Below are positions 39,001-43,305 of a DNA stretch of 64,000 bases, piece by piece (within the stretch, counting starts at the first letter, position 1; every line of letters begins with the position of its first letter). The translations under genes were made by a program, and so were the position numbers. The stretch is taken from assembly GCF_029227915.1 (NCBI RefSeq), contig NC_079879.1:16556001-16620000 (forward strand). The letters are read 5' to 3'. The DNA is from Hydractinia symbiolongicarpus (Eukaryota > Cnidaria > Hydrozoa > Anthoathecata > Hydractiniidae). The notes beneath the pieces are model-generated. The model saw only the letters and a list, made by a program, of their open reading frames with translations. It was not told the origin of the DNA and made no database searches.

Positions 39001-42000
39001 GCAGTTTGACAAAAATGAAATAAAGTCAGTAGGTTATATGCCAATCAAGAACTTTAGGGTGTTATGATGCTTATAGTTAGACCAAGTACATGCTTGATTT
39101 AATAAAGATTTAGGTCGTTCAATAAAAACCTCTGCACAATCCAATATCACACGACATTTCGAATAGCCAGCCTTGACAAATACTTCTGGCAGATTGTCAC
39201 GGATACTTTCTCTTGGTAAACAAACAACGAAAGCTCTTCCTAAAATCAAACTATTCACTTTGATCCATGTTGTAAAAACACTAGATGCTAATCCTGTTGA
39301 AATACCAAAACGGTCTGCAACATCTTTATTAAGGACACCTAATCGAAGGCGCAATAATGTCAATAAAAATTCGTCGGTGTCAATTTTTTTAATGCAGTTT
39401 TTTTGGCTTTGTATTGATTGTATTTGTTACTTAGTGCTTGCTTTGGACAGTAAAGTAAAGAATTTATTAGCTCTTGTTTACCAGTGCACCCACTACAGCT
39501 TATTGAAGTAGGAGTTTTAAAATAGCTGTGTTCGAATGGTGGAGTAAACAAGCCATCAGCATCACCATTACTATCGATATCAGATGTGGAAGAGGAACAC
39601 TGATTTTCCATAACTGATGAACACAGTTTTAACTTTTTTGGAGGCACAGGTTTTCGATATAATCTTGGTTTTCAAATTGGAGTTTAATAACCCAATTTAA
39701 GTGTAGGATCTGGATTTGCAGCTGTTATGACGCCATCAACGAAGTGTATAGAGCACACACGATAATTTGATTTTGGTTCCCATTCACTATTTTCTCCTTT
39801 AATTGCGTTAGTCCATTTATCCCTTTGCTCTTTGTATCGAATACCTGGAAAACATCTAAAAACAATCACATTGTTCATGTACTTCACATAACTGCTCCTT
39901 CCATTTCTTGATTTTCTTAGTGTTGTTAAAGCAACTTACAACAGCGCAATTTACGTTAGGCATAATTAAATTTATTTTTATTATATTTTGTTTTCAAAGA
40001 CTGTAAATATGTGAGGTTTACACTTCGTGTTCTCAAGTTAAGTAGCAGAATCCGTAAGGGAGCTCAATTACCGCCCCCCCCCCCCCCCTTCATGGTGCCC
40101 AGGCCCTTTCCTAACGCAATTTCATAATGGCGGGCTATATGTTGAAATGGTGTATTGACAGATGCCCTCTATACCTGTAAAAGTTTCATATTTTTATTAT
40201 TAATTCCTTTTATTGAATTTGTTTCTTAATACTATTTTTGTTTTGGTACTGAAAGTTTACATAATCTCTCAATGGAGCTTCGCTAAAGAAAAGAAAATAT
40301 ACTGAATCTAAAAAAGTGATAGGAAAGAGCTTATATTGTTGCGACATTGTGGAATCAAATTCAAGAAAGAATGAATAATATATTTTACAGACAAAACTTA
40401 CTTTGCATCAACAATGTGATGGGGGTGTTAGTGTCGTTAATTCGAAATTGTTCTTAATTGGAAATAACTTTTCTTTTAATAAATTATTAATTAACTAACT
40501 TGAAACCGGTTTCTATATTGTTAAAACAAAATGCTGAAAATTAGCAAGAGAAACAAGAGTGTGATGATATTAAGTCAAACGTCAATGTAGACTACTTTCA
40601 CAATGTAAAAATTTTATAATAATGATGAAAGTTTTGATATTTTTGATATCAGTATTTGTTTACATCTGTTGGGTTTGTGGCGAGGAACGACTATTAGACC
40701 TCTACCGAGAAAGGGTTACGATCTTCTTATAAAATTCTTGGAAGATAACAAAAAACTGGCGATGAAGATCGGCTACGATGGAAGAAGTAGGCGTGTTAAT
40801 CGCCTACTCAAATCCAACCGATATCCAACCGTAAAAGATGAAGAATCTGGTCTTAGGAAAAGAAGAAACCAAAATTGTGAGTGTTATCACATTGTCAACA
40901 TAGTATGCAAGACAACAATGTAATATATTTATTTTAGCAATATATTTCAAAGTATCACATTGTATCACATTGGAAATAATTTTTTTATCTTGCCAAGTAC
41001 AATTCCTTTCTTTTTCAAAGGTGTCCGTACTTCTTTGTGATTCATTTCAATAATTTGTGTTCCAACTTAATATTCACAACCTGGCCGTCGTTTTGATTCT
41101 TGATTTACGCGAGTTTGACGAAACATTTAAAGCTGAAAACTTGTATGTAATATTGTGAAAGCACATAAAATCAACAGATTTCTGAACTTTCATGCAGAAA
41201 CGATGAAGTTTCAAAAAATACTTGCATCAGTAGGTTTGTGGAAACATGTAGTCGCTACATTCGCATGTTACAAAACGTGTTTATATGAAACAACATTTTT
41301 TTTTTATTATTACTTTTATTTAGTAGGTACATTTTGATGTAAATATGTTCCATGTGACAAAATAATAATCAACACGAGTATAGAAACCAGGTGAAACCTT
41401 TTTAAAACACTTGATCACACTAAACTAAAATAAAAAGCAACATGCGATCAACATGCGTAACTAATCACTGTTTTTTCTTTTCGTTTGAATGAATTTCCAG
41501 CAAGGATATATTTCCAATTAACGACACGCACAGGGGGGACGGGGGGTATTCTGTACACTAGGGTAAGCAAATTGTTTTTAAGTTTTGAGAAACAGTTGAA
41601 ATGGAAGGAAGCTTTACATTGTTATAAAGAGATCGACGAGCTGCAGCCTGACCATGAAGAAGCCCTAGAGCGTCATCAGAAGATCAAACAAATTTTAACA
41701 CGTCAGGTTAGATCTTTTTTCATATCCACAATACTGCGTCAACGTTTTGTTGGCACACCTGCGCAATAAAATAACCAAATATGAGAATGTTTATTTGTGA
41801 CATTGAAAAAAGGTTTCTCGTTATTGAAAATAGTTCTGCCTCTTAATTTGTGTTCACAAAACTAAAAATGTATATTTTTCTCTTTCATACGCTGCTCTCA
41901 TGAACATCAACATGTTACTCCATTTGGTTTGGTAATTTATTTATTTATTGCTGTTGTTGTTATGTTGCTGTTGTTGATATTGTATTACAATAAACGATTG

Positions 42001-43305
42001 TGTAATTTTTCGTTATATTTGAACTCATTGTTTGTTTTTTGATGCACTTGCATTCCAAATTTTCTGCAACTATTTTGCCCTAATTTGATACCGCTGTTAT
42101 ATTTGTTGTTGTTGTTTTTTGTTGTTGTTGGTGTTTTTATTGTTGTATTCGTTGTGTGCAATTAACTTTACTTTAACCATGGAGATTATGACAGCTAGTT
42201 TATCACAGTCTGAATGTACGAGTACGTTAAGTGATATCTCGATAAAGAAAATTGAAAAATTGAAAAAACTTTTGCGACAAGAAACAGAACTTAATGACAA
42301 ATCCAGGTTAGTACGACTTTAATGGTATCGTAACATATAATACGAAATATTTTTTTCCTTTTATCTGCGTTTGGCTAAAAAAATTTGGACCGGGATCTTC
42401 TCCGCTACGCAAAAGATATCAGCTCCAAACTTCATACGCAGTAAAAGAATCTGTGTCGCATCTTTTCATTATCGAAAGTAAAAGTTAAAGCCCCAAGCTT
42501 AAATACGACGAAAGATATGTGGGATGAACATTCGTAGAAACACTAAACTGTTGCGGAGAATAAAGTGCTTTTTAGGAAAACTGATGACAACTACATTGCA
42601 AATTATTCTTCTCATTGGGAATGTTCTCCGCACAAACGCAAGACATAATATTGTCTTTGCTTTAGAGAGTATTAAGAGCTGCTGCCAAAGAATGCATTTT
42701 TATATACAGTAAAATTTTTTCTTTTCTTTTTTAGCTCTTCCAGCCCTTCTTCTTCCAGTTCAGAAAGTGACACAGATTCTTCGAATAGCTGGGTTGAAAA
42801 GAAGAGCGGACTAAAACACGCGGAACGTGAAAAATACCAATCTACGTGGAAGATGGATCGCAAGACAACCATTGAAGGCTCTTCGAAATTTTATAAATCA
42901 GATCTCGAAGGGAAGGATCGAGGTATTCATCAAGCACTTCGAAAAAAACTGCAGCATTTCTCTTCGGTCGAACTTAAGTACGTGTCAGAATTATTAAAAC
43001 CTTGTAGTGAAGACACCGCTACTAAAAGCCATAGTGTTAAATCGTCAGAAAGAAGACATCACGGCCGATATTCCAGCGACGACGAGCGAATCAGTAAAGA
43101 ATGTGAGGACGGTGTTTTAAGTTGTCACTTTTCTGGGCGCGAAAGCTATCCCTCTGAGCGTTCTAATAAAAAAACTAAACGCAATGACAACATGTCGGTA
43201 AGTCGTAAAAAACGAACATACCGCAAAAACTACGAGGAGCCAAATCGGCGTAAAAGCAGCGATAACGATTATAAAAGAGAACAGAGACAACAATCAAAAC
43301 GATGA
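1..43305 (+). CDS. TTC14: TTC14-like protein, 13 exons, 5'-partial (whole-gene entry)
   Basis: This is the host gene. Thirteen exons were joined by hand; every junction has an AG acceptor and GT donor and the codon phase carries over each time, giving 1,820 nt (2 nt of a split codon plus 606 codons including stop). The order matches the TTC14 family: N-terminal segment, S1-like RNA-binding region (exons 2-5), linker (6-7), TPR repeats (8-11), Lys-rich coiled segment (12) and a Ser/Arg/Lys-rich tail (13). TTC14 is a nuclear, presumed RNA-associated protein of unsettled function. The product is about 605 aa here and the true start may lie upstream of the window; vertebrate homologues are somewhat longer. 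Introns 4, 6 and 10 are 10-14 kb and full of transposons. Exon boundaries are read from splice signals and family alignment from memory, not from transcripts. Confidence 0.85.
231..790 (+). repeat. interspersed repeat family A, copy 1
   Basis: Shares a long colinear series of blocks with copies at 14018-14580, 19840-20160, 62530-63147 and 63147-63872: a block around GACGTCAGCA, one around AAGAAAATGTATAGGATC, TGATGACGTCATCAACC, GGGGACCCAGGTTTGGGAAA, a GACGTCACCACCT block and a TATTATTATA end. No coding capacity was seen. It is a non-autonomous element of unknown class. Confidence 0.75.
990..1225 (+). repeat. imperfect tandem duplication with GGAGAAGGGTGTT motif
   Basis: Two about 75-bp segments (near 995-1075 and 1143-1222) share GGTCGGAACAACAAAAAA-like starts and a GGAGAAGGGTGTT core. 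The core recurs as GGAGGGTGTTACRACA near 2500 and 2650. Confidence 0.55.
3065..3236 (+). CDS. TTC14: TTC14 exon 2
   Basis: Acceptor TTTAG at 3060-3064, donor GTAATT at 3237, phase-0 end. The reading frame runs through an internal ATG at 3093, but the upstream in-frame residues and phase match to exon 1 favour an internal exon. The stretch before the donor (an Ile/Pro segment, then [11 protein letters not shown]) lines up with the block just before the S1 domain in TTC14 proteins. Confidence 0.75.
3676..3798 (+). CDS. TTC14: TTC14 exon 3, S1-like domain start
   Basis: Acceptor TTTAG at 3671-3675, donor GTGAGA at 3799; 41 whole codons, phase 0 on both sides. The translation begins with a [11 protein letters not shown] strand pattern, as expected for the first strands of an S1 RNA-binding fold after an (R/H)DIV turn in TTC14. 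Confidence 0.8.
3878..3956 (+). CDS. TTC14: TTC14 exon 4
   Basis: Acceptor GTAG at 3874-3877 and donor GTTGTT at 3957 (a weak donor); 79 nt, ends in phase 1. The acidic, Gly-rich end (GLEIGDKVK) corresponds to the TGD-type turn in the S1-like region. The next exon, at 14724, lies across a 10.8-kb intron. Confidence 0.75.
3957..4909 (+). other. start of TTC14 intron 4, no gene
   Basis: AT-rich intron. An open frame at 3921-4193 is only the exon 4 frame, shifted and run into the intron. No other coding or RNA feature recognised. Confidence 0.6.
4912..5920. mobile_element. mariner/Tc1-type non-autonomous TIR element with internal tandem repeat
   Basis: Terminal inverted repeats match over 19 bp: CTTTATTCGGAGAAACTTT at 4912-4930 and its reverse complement at 5902-5920. 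A TA dinucleotide lies immediately outside each end (4910-4911 and 5921-5922), as expected for a TA-target transposon. Sub-terminal copies of AAACTTTCGCGA-like motifs sit inside both ends. No transposase is present. The centre (about 5030-5470) is a run of about 22-bp units. Confidence 0.8.
5030..5470 (+). repeat. 22-bp minisatellite inside the TIR element
   Basis: About 18-20 degenerate copies of a unit close to AAACTCATACGAATTTAATTT, with unit lengths varying by a few bases. It sits wholly inside the TA-flanked element, so it was probably amplified within the element or carried by it. Confidence 0.8.
6088..7965. mobile_element. foldback-like repeat region rich in CGTTATAACG
   Basis: TAACGGCGTTA at 6091-6101 is mirrored by TAACGCCGTTA at 7949-7959. 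Between them the ends are dense in palindromic GCGTTATAACGC words (many copies at 6110-6680 and 7820-7960), while the middle (about 6730-7800) is ordinary AT-rich DNA. This is the layout of a foldback element or large MITE with multi-copy arms. No open reading frame of note; exact borders and target duplication are not clear. Confidence 0.5.
7966..9440 (+). other. intron 4 stretch without recognisable gene
   Basis: Several 60-86 codon open frames occur on both strands (for example near 8631 and 9067), but none resembles a known protein or shows splice structure. No RNA gene seen. Confidence 0.5.
9445..9925 (+). repeat. about 62-bp minisatellite, 7-8 units
   Basis: Units run roughly AAAATGCGATCTAA(A/C)(A/G)AAGC...TCTATCGCCG(C/T)T...CGTTCTTAAA. 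Two variants partly alternate (one with AAAAAAGC, one with AACGAAGC), which gives a higher-order period near 125 bp. Confidence 0.8.
10147..10500 (+). repeat. purine-rich GGCAAGGCA minisatellite, block 1
   Basis: Nearly pyrimidine-poor tandem array of words such as GGCAAGGCATGGGAGG, GGGCATAGTAGGCAGGC and CCAGAAAAGGCATAGG. The strong purine bias produces long Pro/Ala/Leu-rich open frames on the opposite strand that are artefacts. Confidence 0.8.
10618..10812 (+). repeat. purine-rich GGCAAGGCA minisatellite, block 2
   Basis: Same words as at 10147-10500, including AGGAATCAGCAAGGCAGGG and GGGCATAGTAGGCAGGC, separated from that block by about 115 bp of non-repeat DNA. Confidence 0.8.
10830..10899 (-). 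pseudogene. tRNA-like sequence (degenerate)
   Basis: On the minus strand a T-arm is clear (CCAGG stem, TTCAAAT loop, CCTGG stem) with a D-arm-like TGGTCTAATGGCTA box ahead of it. The acceptor pairs over only 5 of 7 positions. The anticodon stem has an A-A mismatch and an 8-nt loop (ATGCAAAT) instead of 7. It is best read as a tRNA pseudogene or the tRNA-derived head of a SINE; an anticodon cannot be assigned with confidence. Confidence 0.5.
10963..11215 (+). repeat. interspersed repeat family B, copy 1
   Basis: Shares CCTGGCGTTGAAA, GTAAACTGTGC, CGCTTTAGTA(C/T)AAGTAT and a GGTGTAATATATTTTTCA end with a copy at 61932-62230, and has a reverse-oriented copy near 30380-30570. Starts at an ACTAG word, as family A copies do. 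Confidence 0.65.
11216..14017 (+). other. intron 4 stretch: short repeats, no gene
   Basis: Contains a perfect 17-bp inverted repeat (TAGCTACAATCGTCCAC at 11631-11647, complement at 11812-11828), a run rich in TAGCTAGC words at about 11900-12200, and a GC-rich patch with a GGGCGC-TGAC-GCGCCC hairpin at 12665-12680. The open frames over the GC-rich patch are overlapping on both strands and look non-coding. Confidence 0.5.
14018..14580 (+). repeat. interspersed repeat family A, copy 2
   Basis: Begins ACTAGTCCATAAGGCC, with a GTGGAAAAATCCAC hairpin close to the start, includes the TGATGACGTCATCAACCCG and GGGACCCAGGTTT blocks, and ends in TATTATTATAGAGA. Same strand as the other main copies. Confidence 0.8.
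14724..14818 (+). CDS. TTC14: TTC14 exon 5, end of S1-like region
   Basis: Acceptor TGTAG at 14719-14723, donor GTATAG at 14819. Two leading bases complete the codon begun in exon 4. The translation ([18 protein letters not shown]) fits the final strands of the S1-like fold in TTC14, the segment that usually reads as a D-x-hydrophobic...L-x-(L/V) pair. Confidence 0.75.
15033..15085 (+). CDS. TTC14: TTC14 exon 6
   Basis: Acceptor TTTTAG at 15027-15032, donor GTTGGA at 15086; 53 nt, phase 0 in, phase 2 out. Very acidic (KLEDDEEDN). It is joined in phase to exon 7 across a 13.9-kb intron holding two transposons and several relics. Confidence 0.65.
15086..16094 (+). other. start of TTC14 intron 6, no gene
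   Basis: AT-rich; open frames of 60-90 codons at 15098-15862 show no recognisable domain. A pyrimidine-rich stretch follows. I see nothing else here. Confidence 0.5.
16700..18190 (+). pseudogene. ISL2EU second gene: SWIM zinc finger + YqaJ-type exonuclease, decayed
   Basis: Several frames must be combined to follow the protein. Around 17256-17300 is the end of a SWIM zinc finger ([12 protein letters not shown]). From 17300 to 17790 an open frame covers the linker and the [11 protein letters not shown] start of the YqaJ nuclease domain. At 17930-18190 come the core motifs: [10 protein letters not shown], an E-I-K-C-P-Y strand with the catalytic E and K, and a [12 protein letters not shown] segment with the Q. 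Stops and frameshifts separate the pieces (for example after 17790 and at 18037). YqaJ/lambda-exonuclease folds cut DNA; in ISL2EU elements this second protein accompanies the transposase. A (CAT)n plus palindrome insert lies in the 5' half. Confidence 0.75.
16950..17030 (+). repeat. (CAT)n followed by CCATGCTAGCATGG palindrome
   Basis: Seven CAT units, then a short unique stretch and the perfect 14-bp palindrome CCATGCTAGCATGG at 16989-17002, followed by GTTGGATGA. From memory, this combination is a frequent repeat in several marine invertebrate genomes. It interrupts the ISL2EU second gene, so it was probably inserted later. Confidence 0.6.
18559..19406 (-). pseudogene. ISL2EU transposase (THAP + DDE), internally deleted
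   Basis: Read on minus. From 19406 a partial THAP zinc finger (a W in NKWRQL, then [10 protein letters not shown], the C-x2-H pair) is followed by a Ser-rich linker. After a frameshift near 19110 the frame runs to 18559 with [14 protein letters not shown], a Y-D-K-G-F motif where the second catalytic Asp lies, and a C-terminal [18 protein letters not shown] helix holding the catalytic Glu. The helix-turn-helix and the segment with the first catalytic Asp, both present in the copy at 38640-39963, are missing between linker and FLSK. The first THAP cysteines would lie in an upstream exon that I could not identify. Confidence 0.75.
19720..20795 (+). other. intron 6 stretch with degraded repeat A; no gene
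   Basis: About 19840-20160 is a worn copy of repeat family A. From 20190 to 20520 the + strand is T/G-rich, giving a Cys/Val/Phe-rich 98-codon open frame at 20199-20495 that looks compositional. Possibly leader or LTR of the BEL/Pao relic that follows, but no matching second LTR was found. Confidence 0.45.
19840..20160 (+). repeat. interspersed repeat family A, copy 3 (worn)
   Basis: AAATGTATAGGATCGTGT, TTTTGACAAACGGTTG and TTGGTCCCAGG blocks in the family order, with more changes than the other copies and only the middle of the element kept. Confidence 0.65.
20795..23190 (+). pseudogene. BEL/Pao LTR retrotransposon, gag-protease-RT start, decayed
   Basis: Pieces in order: a Lys/Glu-rich coiled coil (21106-21300); a gag segment at 21490-21830 with V-D-L-Y-V-F-S-G-N (the family's F-S-G-D block) and [14 protein letters not shown]; a zinc knuckle remnant ending [10 protein letters not shown]; an aspartic protease at 22167-22340 with [13 protein letters not shown]; a GWCVARPI block; and the start of the reverse transcriptase region at 22850-23170 (RFLDKIES-like, [27 protein letters not shown], then YHPKKP). 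At least six frame changes or stops break it. No integrase or LTR pair recognised. Confidence 0.75.
22525..22565. repeat. perfect 17-bp hairpin inside BEL/Pao coding region
   Basis: GGTAATTGTCCAGCAGC at 22525-22541 is followed after a 7-nt loop by its exact reverse complement at 22549-22565. It is in frame with the surrounding open frame and adds codons to a conserved G-x-N-C-P block, so it looks like a local inverted duplication. Confidence 0.8.
23191..23992 (+). other. intron 6 stretch without gene
   Basis: AT-rich, no conserved coding, RNA or repeat feature seen. Confidence 0.5.
23999..24382 (-). pseudogene. THAP zinc-finger gene fragment, two exons
   Basis: Read on minus. Exon 24382-24246 starts at ATG with MSWCVVVNC (first two zinc Cys), a Lys-rich run and FFSLPTD, and ends at a GTAAAT donor. 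A second segment, 24213-23999, begins after an AG and carries VCSDHFEE (C-x2-H) and PTAIPTIF, the usual close of a THAP domain, ending at a GTATGA donor. The segment with the invariant Trp is missing between them and the phase does not fit simply, so part of the domain is deleted. THAP fingers bind DNA and are the usual N-terminus of Kolobok, P and ISL2EU transposases. Confidence 0.65.
24383..25070 (+). other. intron 6 stretch without gene
   Basis: Possible non-coding end of the neighbouring THAP/Kolobok relics. No TIR pair found. Nothing else seen. Confidence 0.4.
25075..26515 (-). pseudogene. THAP + Kolobok-like transposase relic
   Basis: Read on minus. A whole THAP domain lies at 26515-26222: [25 protein letters not shown] with the invariant Trp, RCSDHFDGE, then a VASIPF closing motif. 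Downstream, in separate frames, come [16 protein letters not shown] (about 26110-26060), a [14 protein letters not shown] / [11 protein letters not shown] block (25885-25600), [18 protein letters not shown] (25585-25530) up to a splice-like border, and after a gap KPLFFVAY...[11 protein letters not shown] (25370-25270) and [12 protein letters not shown] (about 25170-25110). These blocks recur in THAP-bearing cnidarian transposases that I take to be Kolobok-like; stops and frameshifts break it. Family name is inference from memory. Confidence 0.6.
26516..28953 (+). other. end of intron 6, no gene
   Basis: No coding feature. A fragment matching the 3' end of repeat family A (the ACATCAAAGGAAAA block) is at about 27408-27525. 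Two short CCAATAAG...ATCAGCT-type repeats lie at 27190-27260. The remainder is AT-rich. Confidence 0.5.
28954..29100 (+). CDS. TTC14: TTC14 exon 7
   Basis: A run of eight T then TAG ends at 28953; donor GTATGT at 29101. The first base completes a codon from exon 6. It encodes [20 protein letters not shown], which matches the segment between S1 and TPR regions in TTC14, where a Phe-(V/M)-N-P motif is conserved. A longer open frame starting at the internal ATG (29021) runs past the donor and is not the real end. Confidence 0.8.
29101..29555 (+). other. TTC14 intron 7
   Basis: 455-bp intron from GTATGT to TGTAG. The open frame of exon 7 continues to 29413 by chance; no conserved residues there. 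Confidence 0.7.
29556..29630 (+). CDS. TTC14: TTC14 exon 8, TPR start
   Basis: Acceptor CTGTAG at 29550-29555, consensus donor GTGAGT at 29631; phase 1 in, phase 2 out. [14 protein letters not shown] corresponds to the A-L-R-x-x-Q-s-x-x-W helix that opens the TPR block of TTC14. Confidence 0.85.
29631..31396 (+). other. TTC14 intron 8
   Basis: 1.77-kb intron. A reverse-oriented, partial copy of repeat family B lies at about 30380-30570 (CACCTGGTGTTCAACGC... is the complement of the family start). No gene seen. Confidence 0.6.
30380..30570 (-). repeat. interspersed repeat family B, reverse copy
   Basis: Contains the complement of GTTACCTGGCGTTGAA and of AAACTGTGCCA..CATTC and CGCTTTAGTA in the order expected for the opposite strand of copies 10963-11215 and 61932-62230. 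Confidence 0.6.
31397..31516 (+). CDS. TTC14: TTC14 exon 9, TPR repeat
   Basis: Acceptor TATTAG at 31391-31396, donor GTAAGT at 31517. VGIKHF then [20 protein letters not shown] and ARGAL are the A and B helices of a TPR (A8, A20 and Y/F positions as in the consensus), matching the TTC14 repeat that ends ARGAL. Confidence 0.92.
31678..31800 (+). CDS. TTC14: TTC14 exon 10, TPR repeat
   Basis: Acceptor GTTTAG at 31672-31677, donor GTGAGA at 31801; phases 1 in and 2 out match exons 9 and 11. Encodes [20 protein letters not shown] and the YLIETL helix, the second TPR of the block. Confidence 0.92.
31801..31874 (+). other. start of TTC14 intron 10
   Basis: Short intron lead before the ISL2EU insertion; the intron continues to 41582. 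Confidence 0.7.
32020..33540 (+). pseudogene. ISL2EU second gene: SWIM zinc finger + YqaJ-type exonuclease, decayed
   Basis: An open stretch to about 32470 gives the N-terminal part ([14 protein letters not shown]...[14 protein letters not shown], a block conserved among these proteins). A frame change near 32475 leads into a full SWIM finger [16 protein letters not shown] (C-x-C, then C-x-H). The YqaJ domain follows: [16 protein letters not shown] (32998-33045), then after a stop at 33142 the SPDRIISC and C-L-E-I-K-C-S-Y motif near 33258-33330 with the catalytic E-x-K, and a late TQILYAVS strand. Several stops and frameshifts separate the parts. Same role as the gene at 16700-18190 but a distinct, somewhat better kept sequence. 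Confidence 0.78.
33541..34352 (+). other. ISL2EU interior between YqaJ gene and Harbinger insertion
   Basis: No open frame of note and no conserved motif seen. Part of the ISL2EU copy 2 non-coding centre. Confidence 0.5.
34472..35769 (+). pseudogene. Harbinger transposase with one frameshift
   Basis: The first frame, ATG 34472 to about 34670, gives a basic N-terminus with [19 protein letters not shown] and F-R-M-H-P. The second frame runs to a stop at 35767-35769. The two join in the family's F-R-M-x-P...L-x-x-x-V-G-P region, so a single-base loss in the C-run near 34667-34672 explains the break. Domains after it: helix-turn-helix ([19 protein letters not shown]), first Asp in IGAIDGKHV, second Asp in [17 protein letters not shown], and Glu in [14 protein letters not shown], the DDE_Tnp_4 triad. 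About 430 aa in all, normal for the family. A sequencing error rather than a true mutation cannot be excluded. Confidence 0.9.
36405..37856 (-). pseudogene. Harbinger MADF/BESS partner protein, two exons, one stop
   Basis: Start ATG at 37856 ([10 protein letters not shown]), exon 1 to 37265 (donor GTAATC), exon 2 37048-36405 (acceptor TTCAG), joined in phase 1. Parts: a long Gln-rich segment, then a MADF domain split by the intron ([13 protein letters not shown], then [15 protein letters not shown]), a Ser-rich linker, a basic patch KRKKK and a C-terminal BESS-like helix ([11 protein letters not shown]). In these elements this protein binds DNA and carries the transposase to the nucleus. A TAA interrupts the Gln run around 37685-37690 with the frame otherwise open on both sides, so only that one codon separates it from a full frame. 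Confidence 0.85.
38060..38639 (+). other. ISL2EU interior after Harbinger
   Basis: Downstream of the - strand transposase; no coding feature recognised. Confidence 0.5.
38640..39963 (-). pseudogene. ISL2EU transposase (THAP + HTH + DDE), decayed
   Basis: Read on minus from ATG 39963 ([11 protein letters not shown] gives the first zinc Cys pair). A frameshift near 39870 leads to [13 protein letters not shown] (invariant Trp) and [11 protein letters not shown] (C-x2-H). A linker with CSGCTGKQ follows at 39500. The frame 39363-39034 has a helix-turn-helix ([20 protein letters not shown]), then [13 protein letters not shown] with the first catalytic Asp and a [17 protein letters not shown] strand, ending in a stop. 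Later frames give [23 protein letters not shown] (second Asp) and [11 protein letters not shown] (Glu). At least four stops or shifts are present. It keeps the HTH and first Asp that copy 1 has lost. Confidence 0.8.
40066..40090 (+). repeat. poly-C run
   Basis: An uninterrupted run of about 17 C near the right end of ISL2EU copy 2, close to where the left end has a GTGGGGG word; such runs are prone to length error. Confidence 0.8.
40154..41582 (+). other. end of TTC14 intron 10
   Basis: After the ISL2EU element. One feature is worth noting: an open stretch at about 40609-40893 ending at a GTGAGT donor (separate entry). The rest is AT-rich with nothing recognised. Confidence 0.5.
40625..40893 (+). 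other. candidate coding segment of unknown kind with splice donor
   Basis: Two overlapping frames. One starts ATG 40625 with a hydrophobic, signal-peptide-like stretch ([16 protein letters not shown]) and stops at 40731. The other runs from about 40609 to a good donor at 40894, is rich in Lys/Arg and ends [11 protein letters not shown]. The second frame looks like a basic protein segment, but I do not recognise a family. It could be an exon of an unrelated gene, a transposon remnant, or chance. Confidence 0.25.
41583..41706 (+). CDS. TTC14: TTC14 exon 11, last TPR
   Basis: Encodes [21 protein letters not shown] and [12 protein letters not shown], the final TPR and its capping helix. Donor GTTAGA at 41707. 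The acceptor chosen is TTTTTAAG at 41575-41582 because it restores phase with exon 10 and begins right at the conserved G-(x)-E-K helix; an alternative AG at 41561 is also in phase and would add seven residues. Confidence 0.85.
42209..42306 (+). CDS. TTC14: TTC14 exon 12, Lys-rich helix
   Basis: [21 protein letters not shown] matches the Lys-rich helix that follows the TPRs in TTC14. Donor GTTAGT at 42307, phase 2. The acceptor ATCACAG at 42202-42208 is the in-phase choice but has a weak pyrimidine tract, so the 5' border is the least certain of the gene. Confidence 0.75.
42735..43305 (+). CDS. TTC14: TTC14 exon 13, terminal Ser/Lys/Arg-rich tail
   Basis: Pyrimidine-rich acceptor ending TTTTTTAG at 42734, phase 2 in; TGA at 43303-43305. 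Starts with a dense Ser run ([16 protein letters not shown]), then charged, disordered sequence rich in K, R, E and S, as in the TTC14 C-terminus of other animals. Little sequence conservation is expected here; the assignment rests on position, phase and composition. Confidence 0.8.

Larger units (their letters stand above)
31875..40153. mobile_element. ISL2EU transposon, copy 2, split by a Harbinger element
   Basis: The left end ACACCAATTCAAC at 31875 and the right end GTTGAAATGGTGT at 40153 are inverted repeats that continue with lower similarity. Both are flanked outside by AT (31873-31874 and 40154-40155), as in copy 1, which also starts with ACAC. Inside are a + strand SWIM/YqaJ gene (32040-33540) and a - strand THAP/DDE transposase (39963-38640), the same convergent arrangement as copy 1. 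A complete Harbinger at 34353-38059 lies between the two genes; without it the element would be about 4.6 kb. Confidence 0.75.

Noticed and set aside
42119-42200. Start of a separate gene at the ATG at 42179
   Set aside because: The frame fits TTC14 exon 12 in phase with exons 11 and 13; the residues before 42209 lie in the intron.
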